A DNA stretch of 8,643 bases from assembly GCA_021822995.1 (NCBI GenBank), contig JAKAPN010000032.1, positions 1 to 8,643 of the forward strand, written 5' to 3'. The stretch is from an archaeon. GTDB lineage: Archaea; Thermoproteota; Nitrososphaeria; Nitrososphaerales; Gagatemarchaeaceae. The first letter of the stretch is position 1. Every line of letters starts with the position of its first letter. The position numbers were made by a program, and so were the translations under genes. Below the pieces are notes generated by a model that saw only the letters and a program-made list of their open reading frames with translations, was not told the origin of the DNA and made no database searches. Below are positions 4,325 through 8,643 of the stretch, in pieces.

Positions 4325-4525
4325 GTGACTGTGCGAACCGTCGCGCTATCTCTGGAGCGTACTCTCATTGAAAAAATCGACGTTCAGCGCGGTTACGAAT
4401 CACGAAGCCATTTTGTTCAACGTTTGATTGAGAAGTCGCTTAACAAAGAAGGAGGCGAGGCTCCTCGCAGCTCGCCCCCCACCTACACCGACCCCCCAGC
4501 TTCCCGGCCAGGTGATCAGCAATAA
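4325..4525 (+). CDS. Ribbon-helix-helix (CopG-type) regulator, first gene of the replication operon
   Basis: 66 aa from GTG at 4325, supported by GGAGGT nine bases upstream. Residues about 3-40 (VRTVALSLERTLIEKIDVQRGYESRSHFVQRLIEKSL) match the ribbon-helix-helix pattern: a short beta strand, an amphipathic helix, then a RGYESRSHF turn before helix two. The 25-residue tail is Pro/Ser-rich and probably disordered. Such proteins dimerise and repress their own promoter. Sitting in front of the helicase gene, this one is a natural candidate for copy-number or replication control. The start of the gene is A/T-richer than the rest of the operon. Its TAA overlaps the first codon (ATA) of the next ORF. 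Confidence 0.8.
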   Translation: MTVRTVALSLERTLIEKIDVQRGYESRSHFVQRLIEKSLNKEGGEAPRSSPPTYTDPPASRPGDQQ

Positions 4526-4836
4526 GCAAAACCACGTTTGTCGAAACGGTCCTAGACTTCGAAGAGTTCACACGGAAGCTAGATAGAAGTAAGCCGATTC
4601 ATCATAACACCTGGTCCGTACTCAGTCCCGACAAGAGAGAGCTCATCAGCACCTTCAGGATCTACGCCTGGGCGCTAGCCGACCACCTTTTAGTCTTCGA
4701 GACGAAATTCAGGACCGGACCGAGCGGAGGGGAAAGAGCAGCCGGGGAACGATTGGCCGAGCTAGTCAGAGCTTACGCCGAGCCATTGGGTTCCACGCCT
4801 GGCCGACTTCGGAGCCTCCAGGGGCCAGCGAAATGA
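4522..4836 (+). CDS. 104-codon ORF without a canonical start codon (AUA or recoding?)
   Basis: The frame is open from 4516 (after TGA 4513-4515) to TGA 4834-4836. It contains no ATG, GTG or TTG in its first 65 codons. The translation is protein-like: TTFVETVLDFEEFTRKLDRS, then HHNTWSVLSPDKRELISTF, RIYAWALADHLLVFETKF and ERAAGERLAELVRAYAEPLG. ATA at 4522 overlaps the RHH stop (ATAA), exactly where coupled genes of this operon start with ATGA, and the ORF's own TGA overlaps the ATG of the next gene. AUA initiation, a frameshift from the RHH frame, or a point mutation of ATG to ATA (decayed or mis-sequenced) could all explain this. No family was recognised. It looks helical and soluble. Confidence 0.55.
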   Translation: MSKTTFVETVLDFEEFTRKLDRSKPIHHNTWSVLSPDKRELISTFRIYAWALADHLLVFETKFRTGPSGGERAAGERLAELVRAYAEPLGSTPGRLRSLQGPAK

Positions 4837-5171
4837 CTGACCCTGACCTAATTAGGATTGAGGCACATCTAGCAGAGGCCCAGGATAGCGAGAAGAGGGC
4901 AGCCGCCAGGGTGAAAGAACTAACCGAGGCCCTAGCCGTTGCCAGGCTCGCGGAATCGACAGCCGGAGAGCCGGACCTGGAGGCGAGACTCGAAGCCGGC
5001 CCGTGGAAAGAGGCCGCCTCCAAGAAGTGCGATTACTGGCGGGACGCTCCGGCGAATCTCGTTGAGTCTGTCCGAGCTGCGAAGGGTGGGATCAAAGGCG
5101 AGAATCACCACTTCACCGCTAGCATGACGGAACCGACCCTCTTCCGATTCGCGCGGGAGACGAAGAAATGA
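4833..5171 (+). CDS. Coiled-coil protein of unknown function in the replication operon
   Basis: 112 aa from ATG at 4833. The start overlaps the preceding TGA (ATGA), and the stop overlaps the helicase ATG (ATGA). Residues about 4-55 are a long charged helix rich in Glu, Ala and Arg (LIRIEAHLAEAQDSEKRAAARVKELTEAL), probably a coiled coil. The second half (KKCDYWRDAPANLVESVRAAKGGIKG and the C-terminal MTEPTLFRFARETKK) is compact and basic. No known domain is seen. The tight coupling to the helicase suggests an accessory replication role, such as a helicase partner or initiator subunit, but that is inference from position only. Confidence 0.65.
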   Translation: MTDPDLIRIEAHLAEAQDSEKRAAARVKELTEALAVARLAESTAGEPDLEARLEAGPWKEAASKKCDYWRDAPANLVESVRAAKGGIKGENHHFTASMTEPTLFRFARETKK

Positions 5172-6613
5172 GCGATATCCTTCGAGAGCGTCCGACCAAG
5201 ACGAATCTCCGTGAGCTCGCTCACGCGGAAGCGGAGGATATCATGTCGCGCCACGCCTTCGTGACTCTCAACGGCTCCGAAGAGGTCTTTCACTACCAGG
5301 ATGGCGTGTACGAACCTGGGGGCGAATTCGTCGTAAAGTCGGAGGTTCAGCAGATCGCCAGTCCCGAGGACCTGGGAAACAGTCTAGTCAACGAAGTTCT
5401 CGGCAATGTGAAGCGGTCAACCTATGTCCCGGCAGAGAGATTCACGGAGCCGACCCCGATTCAGGTGCTGGAGAATGGCCTTCTAGACGTGCAGACCTTC
5501 GAGCTGAAAGAGCACACGCCGGACTTCTACGCTCTGTCAAAGCTGCCGGTCAGATTCGACTCTGCCGCCGACTGTCCGGCGATCAAGAAGTTTCTCTCCG
5601 AGGTCCTTTACCTCGAAGATATCCCCTTCATGCAGGAGTGGGCGGGCTATCACCTTTGGAGGGGATATCCGGCAGCCGTGGCCGCCCTCTTCGTCGGGGA
5701 CGGGGCGAACGGGAAGAGCACCCTGATCGGGGTCTTCCGGGCGTTCCTGGGACCCAAGAACATAGCCGCTATCGCCCTTCAAGCATTCGAGCGAAACACC
5801 TTCGCAAAGTCAACCCTCTTCGGGAAGCTCGCCAACCTTTACCCGGACCTGAGCGATGAGGCGTTGAAACAGGTCGGGACCTTCAAAGCCCTCACGGGCG
5901 GGGACATGATAACCGCCGAAAAGAAGTTCGGGCAGCCCTTCAATTTCACCAACCATGCGAAGCTGACCTTCAGCGCCAACGTGGTCCCCGAAGTCTGGGA
6001 AGACACGGACGCATTTTTCAGGCGGATTTGGATTGTCCAGTTCCCTAACACATTCCAGGGAGACAAAGCAGACAAAGACCTTCTATCGAAGCTGACCACG
6101 CCGGAAGAGCTGTCTGGATTCCTGAATTGGGCGCTCGAAGGACTCAAACGGCTAAGGGAAACGGGCTGGCACTTCAGCGGGACACGCTCGACGGCCGACG
6201 TAAAGGCCGACTACATCCGGCGGAGCGACACGATAAGGGCGTTTCTCAACGGCTGCACCAAGAAAGAGGGATCACAGTTTGTGACCAGAGACGATCTCTA
6301 TGGGGCCTACTGTGCATACTGCCGAAAGAGGACCCTGGTCACCAAGAACCGCCAGGCGTTCTTTGAGAAACTGCCTCAGTTCGGGCAGTTCGGGAAGAGC
6401 CAGCGGACGGTCGCCGGTAAGAGGATGTGGGCCGTGGACGGCCTGGAGCTTCTGGGGGAGTCCGATTGGGAAAAGGAGAACGGAGACGCCGAGCCCCCCT
6501 TATCTGAGCCGAAGAGTATGCAACCGGTGCAGCCTATGCAGGAAAGTCTCTCGGCCACACAGCCTGCACAATCTGCACACCCTGCCGACGACTTAAGGGA
6601 GGCAAATCCATGA
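5168..6613 (+). CDS. SF3 helicase of the D5/P4 type, without a primase domain
   Basis: 481 aa from ATG at 5168, with GGGAG (5155-5159) eight bases upstream. Residues about 40-160 resemble the D5_N domain that precedes such helicases (VFHYQDGVYEPGGE ... LENGLLDVQTFELKEHTPDF). The motor follows: Walker A GDGANGKST (177-185), LANLYPDLSD (221-230) in the Walker B region, FKALTGGDMI (239-248), sensor-1-like LTFSANVVP (266-274) and the FFRRIWIVQFP arginine-finger region (283-293). A C-terminal winged-helix-like part (about 350-430) precedes a Gln/Pro-rich tail. Family members unwind DNA at phage, plasmid and virus origins. Full-length relatives often carry an N-terminal primase-polymerase domain, which is absent here, so priming must come from elsewhere. 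The tail carries 9-base DNA repeats. Confidence 0.9.
   Translation: MSDILRERPTKTNLRELAHAEAEDIMSRHAFVTLNGSEEVFHYQDGVYEPGGEFVVKSEVQQIASPEDLGNSLVNEVLGNVKRSTYVPAERFTEPTPIQVLENGLLDVQTFELKEHTPDFYALSKLPVRFDSAADCPAIKKFLSEVLYLEDIPFMQEWAGYHLWRGYPAAVAALFVGDGANGKSTLIGVFRAFLGPKNIAAIALQAFERNTFAKSTLFGKLANLYPDLSDEALKQVGTFKALTGGDMITAEKKFGQPFNFTNHAKLTFSANVVPEVWEDTDAFFRRIWIVQFPNTFQGDKADKDLLSKLTTPEELSGFLNWALEGLKRLRETGWHFSGTRSTADVKADYIRRSDTIRAFLNGCTKKEGSQFVTRDDLYGAYCAYCRKRTLVTKNRQAFFEKLPQFGQFGKSQRTVAGKRMWAVDGLELLGESDWEKENGDAEPPLSEPKSMQPVQPMQESLSATQPAQSAHPADDLREANP
6517..6590. repeat. Two short arrays of 9-base periodic TGCA repeats in the helicase tail
   Basis: TATGCAACC, GGTGCAGCC and TATGCAGGA follow each other with a 9-base period (6517-6543). 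A second set, TGCACAATC, TGCACACCC and TGCCGACGA (6565-6591), has the same period but is offset by one base from the first. The encoded tail is a degenerate three-residue repeat (MQP VQP MQE, then PAQ SAH PAD). Confidence 0.55.
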
Positions 6614-6879
6614 GCCCGCGTACACGCTTGGCCGGCGGCCTGGTCCTTTTCGTCCTGGTTCTCATGGCCCTGGCGCTCTTCGTCTCCGCCCTCTGGTTCT
6701 TTGACAGCTATCTGAGCGACGGGCGCACGACCGCGTACGCCCCTATCCTCCTCTGGGGAGTCACCTTCACCGACAGGGGCTCGATCCTTAACATAGTGTA
6801 CGGGACTTTGATTTCTTCTTTCATCATCGGCAACGCCGCCAGCTTCGGGTTCGCGTGGCTCCTGAGGGGTAGCAAATGA
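6610..6879 (+). CDS. Two-helix membrane protein in the replication operon
   Basis: 89 aa from ATG at 6610, overlapping the helicase stop (ATGA), with GGGAGG (6597-6602) seven bases upstream as a clear Shine-Dalgarno. The first transmembrane helix is at residues about 9-31 (GGLVLFVLVLMALALFVSALWFF) and the second at about 59-85 (ILNIVYGTLISSFIIGNAASFGFAWLL). A roughly 25-residue loop lies between them, and the short tail is basic (RGSK). No family was recognised. Its place between the helicase and the zinc-ribbon gene is unusual for a membrane protein. It might anchor replication to the membrane, or be an exclusion- or lysis-type protein; neither is shown by sequence. Confidence 0.7.
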   Translation: MSPRTRLAGGLVLFVLVLMALALFVSALWFFDSYLSDGRTTAYAPILLWGVTFTDRGSILNIVYGTLISSFIIGNAASFGFAWLLRGSK

Positions 6880-7556
6880 CCCTAGAGTATGCCAGTCCGC
6901 TATACAATGGGCACGATTGCCGTTGTGGGGCTCATAGGCTGCACCGCGTCTTTCAGTTCTACTGGAGTCACCCTAGCGCCCAGCAAAAGACCGCAGCTCA
7001 GATGCTAGGAATCAAGCTGGGCAACCTCAAAGAAGCCCTTTGGTTGCTCAGGCACAGGGACCTATCGAAAGTCTGTCCCGAGTGCTTCCGTCCTTTGCTG
7101 GTCGGGGGCGCGTGTGAGGGTTGCGGCTTCGAGCCCTTCGAGCCGGTCCTTCCGGTCGATATCATGCCAGACTCCCAGCACCCGACTAACAGCCTTCACC
7201 CCGGCTCGATGCTCGGGTCCGTGACCGATTATAGAGAAGTGGCAAAGGCTTACGGTTTTTCAAATCAGGGATTCGTTTTGAAGAGAAAGATGGACAGGCA
7301 GATAGAGACTCCCCTGGTTGACGCGATAAGGTCGGACGTCGCGAACGCGCTGGACGGAGGCTCTAGGCCGGAGATCGCCGAAGAGGCGGGACGCCTGGTC
7401 CTGAAAGAAGTGGCCGAGTTCAAAGCGAGATATCCCGAAATGGTGTCGTCTAAGCTGGCCAGAGGCCAGCTGACCGAGAACGTCCTTGCACGGTTGTGCT
7501 TGCTGCACCCCAGCTTGAAGGTTAGCGAGTTAGCCCATGGACGAAGAGAAAGTTAA
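6876..7556 (+). CDS. Zinc-ribbon/helix-turn-helix protein, possibly TFIIB-like
   Basis: 226 aa from ATG at 6876, overlapping the previous TGA, with GAGGGG (6864-6869) upstream. The N-terminus has a His/Cys cluster (H13-D-C15-R-C17 ... H20, H23), then a helix-turn-helix-like stretch (SAQQKTAAQMLGIKLGNLKEALWLLRHRDL, about 34-63). A classic zinc ribbon follows: Cys67-x2-Cys70 ... Cys80-x2-Cys83. After a Pro-rich linker come helical segments (about 113-220), including TDYREVAKAYGFSNQGFVLKRKMDRQ. A ribbon plus helical repeats recalls archaeal TFB, but I see no clear cyclin-fold signature and the HTH precedes the ribbon, so TFB identity is only a possibility. The last gene of the replication operon; its end overlaps the recombinase gene by four bases. 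Confidence 0.65.
   Translation: MTLEYASPLYNGHDCRCGAHRLHRVFQFYWSHPSAQQKTAAQMLGIKLGNLKEALWLLRHRDLSKVCPECFRPLLVGGACEGCGFEPFEPVLPVDIMPDSQHPTNSLHPGSMLGSVTDYREVAKAYGFSNQGFVLKRKMDRQIETPLVDAIRSDVANALDGGSRPEIAEEAGRLVLKEVAEFKARYPEMVSSKLARGQLTENVLARLCLLHPSLKVSELAHGRRES
7453..7471. repeat. 8-bp GC-rich hairpin within the zinc-ribbon gene
   Basis: AGCTGGCC (7453-7460) and GGCCAGCT (7464-7471) are perfect complements around a 3-base loop. It lies about 85 bases before the end of the + strand gene and upstream of the convergent overlap with the recombinase gene. Confidence 0.5.
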
Positions 7557-7653
7557 GGCCCTGATCGCTGCGATTGAGGCGGAGCTTGCCTCGATACGCC
7601 GAGCTCTGACTTCAGCTCAGAAAGAAGCGCCTCGGCCCTCTCGACCCGACTGA
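7537..7653 (+). CDS. 38-aa amphipathic-helix ORF antisense to the recombinase 3' end
   Basis: ATG at 7537 starts inside the zinc-ribbon gene (20-base overlap, different frame); TGA is at 7651-7653. The peptide is MDEEKVKALIAAIEAELASI, then RRALTSAQKEAPRPSRPD: one long amphipathic, charge-alternating helix followed by a Pro-rich end. It has the same strand and order as the operon. However, almost all of it is antisense to the recombinase C-terminus, which itself encodes a coiled coil and a Pro-rich tail. Antisense mirrors of helical sequence can look helical, so this may be a shadow. No Shine-Dalgarno is visible. Confidence 0.3.
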   Translation: MDEEKVKALIAAIEAELASIRRALTSAQKEAPRPSRPD

Positions 7654-8643
7654 GCAGCGATTTCTCCCTCTCTGCGTACTCGCCTTCTATGGCGGCCCTG
7701 TCCGGGCTGATGCTGACGAAAGGCTCGATTTTCCGATACTCTTTCACAAAGTCCTGTTCGTGAAGCTCAGGATGTTGGTAAACGAACTTCACCCCTGAAA
7801 CGTGCCCCTCGAAGTACTCTCTGATCTCGTTGTCCACTTTGGCGTGCTTGCACTCTGTCGAGAACGAATGTCTCAGCGCGTGAGGGTGCCAGCTTCGAAG
7901 GTCGGGATTCTTCAAAAGGCCGGCGGCCCCCAACCTCCGGGCGGCTTCCCGGAGGTGCATCCTTACGGTGGTGTATTCAGGCATGGTCGGGGAAAGCCGA
8001 AGGTGCTCGACGCTCTCTGCGCCGATGAAGGTCGCATACCCCTTCCGGTGCGACTTCCGGCCCTGGAGCTCGACCTTCACGGGCGCCTCTTTGTGCAGGG
8101 CGAAAGACCAATCCATGCCCAGCACGCGGTTGATCTCGATCGAGCTCTGCCAGGAAACGAGGAGCGGGGTCCTCGGTCGCACGGGCACGGCCTGGAGGAC
8201 CTTACGAATGTCCTCGACGCAGAGAGGGGCAGGCGGCGCTTGAGGCGGTTGCTCCGCGATCCTCCAATGGCCGAAGAGGGCCGCATCGTTGGCCTCATAG
8301 AATCCCCTGATGGCGGCTGCCGCGACCTTCCGGGTGGAATCCCCGGCGTCTCTTTCGATAAGGCGCTTGTTGACGTATTCACCCAGGAGGTCGGTGTGCC
8401 TCCGCTTTGCCGTTACGTCCGTGGGGGCCGACTCGAAGACGGCTTTCAGGTTGTCCTGGACCAGGGCGTCCGGGTTCGTCTCGACCCCCTTCGATTTCAA
8501 CCAGCGGAGATACTGGACCAGGTGCCCCGCGTAAGAGCAACGGGTCCGGACGTTCCCATACCCTCCCAGGAACCTGTCGACGGCTGCGGAAGGCCCTATC
8601 TCCGCAAGAAAGTGCTCTAAGGCCCTCTCGTCTTTGCTTCTTT
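7553..8643 (-). CDS. Tyrosine recombinase/integrase, archaeal type (N-terminus outside window)
   Basis: The frame is open from the right edge to TAA at 7553-7555, giving 363 codons in the window. There is no ATG/GTG/TTG before a TTG at 8500, which falls inside the fold, so the true start lies beyond 8643. Visible in order: a SAM-like core-binding domain (VRTRCSYAGHLVQYLRWLKSKG, 8480-8550), a linker, and the catalytic domain. In the catalytic domain are HALR (His 7880-7882, Arg 7871-7873), EGH (His 7802-7804) and Tyr 7736-7738 in VKEYRK, preceded by the YQHPELHEQD spacer typical of archaeal enzymes. At the first catalytic Arg position the motif reads SSIEINRVLGMDW, with Glu where Arg is usual. 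A C-terminal coiled coil and Pro/Gln tail follow. It would integrate or excise the element. Confidence 0.85.
   Translation of the reverse strand, partial: RSKDERALEHFLAEIGPSAAVDRFLGGYGNVRTRCSYAGHLVQYLRWLKSKGVETNPDALVQDNLKAVFESAPTDVTAKRRHTDLLGEYVNKRLIERDAGDSTRKVAAAAIRGFYEANDAALFGHWRIAEQPPQAPPAPLCVEDIRKVLQAVPVRPRTPLLVSWQSSIEINRVLGMDWSFALHKEAPVKVELQGRKSHRKGYATFIGAESVEHLRLSPTMPEYTTVRMHLREAARRLGAAGLLKNPDLRSWHPHALRHSFSTECKHAKVDNEIREYFEGHVSGVKFVYQHPELHEQDFVKEYRKIEPFVSISPDRAAIEGEYAEREKSLLSRVERAEALLSELKSELGVSRQAPPQSQRSGP
7933..7956. repeat. 9-bp inverted repeat with 6-base spacer inside the recombinase gene
   Basis: ACCTCCGGG (7933-7941) and CCCGGAGGT (7948-7956) are perfect complements around CGGCTT. 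The geometry is that of a tyrosine-recombinase core site, but it may simply be coding sequence for the Arg/Ala-rich helix (REAARRLG). Confidence 0.45.

Noticed and set aside
7802..8620. 272-aa + strand ORF
   Set aside because: It lies opposite the recombinase, is dominated by Arg/Gly/Pro, and has no recognisable fold. It is an antisense shadow in GC-rich DNA.
1..8643. The window as a complete circular element
   Set aside because: Joining base 8643 to base 1 lets the recombinase frame run into a TGA at 32-34 on the minus strand without passing an ATG, GTG or TTG. A closed circle would therefore leave it without a normal start. The window is more likely a linear slice.

Overview
The window looks like part of a small archaeal mobile element: an integrated virus or an integrative plasmid. 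The archaeal assignment rests on four things. The tyrosine recombinase ends in the archaeal-type 'H..R ... GH ... Y.hP ... eY.k' layout. There is a HerA/FtsK-type ATPase of packaging-ATPase size. Several genes have a TATA-like A/T box about 25-33 bases before a start codon with little or no leader. The encoded DNA-binding proteins are ribbon-helix-helix, winged-helix and zinc-ribbon types. I cannot name a phylum. No tRNA, rRNA, CRISPR array or insertion sequence was found.

Layout. (1) 1-111: the C-terminal end of a membrane protein on the + strand. (2) 247-2815: a mostly minus-strand block that resembles a structural/membrane module. Read from right to left it holds a 97-aa CxC protein, then three very small genes chained by stop/start overlaps (37 aa; 49-aa membrane; 49-aa zinc ribbon), then a membrane-anchored cysteine-containing protein, a set of hairpins, an 86-aa helix-turn-helix protein and an RHH-HerA ATPase fusion. 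One two-helix membrane protein (962-1192) lies on the + strand inside this block. (3) 2855-3473: a RelB/RelE-like toxin-antitoxin pair bracketed by an imperfect 28-bp direct repeat. (4) 3465-4268 minus: an A/T-richer winged-helix gene, divergent from (5) a + strand operon, 4325-7556. That operon is ordered RHH regulator, a 104-aa ORF with no canonical start codon, a coiled-coil protein, an SF3 D5/P4-type helicase, a two-helix membrane protein and a zinc-ribbon/HTH protein. Almost every junction in it is a 4-base stop/start overlap. (6) 7553-8643 minus: a tyrosine recombinase that runs off the right edge.

Reading the parts together (inference): the right half handles replication (helicase under RHH control) and integration (recombinase). 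The left half carries membrane and possibly particle-forming proteins plus a candidate DNA-translocating ATPase. The toxin-antitoxin pair would stabilise the element. No major capsid protein was recognised, so virus versus plasmid is undecided. Several real-looking genes are under 60 codons or lack ATG/GTG/TTG starts, so automated annotation would probably miss them.
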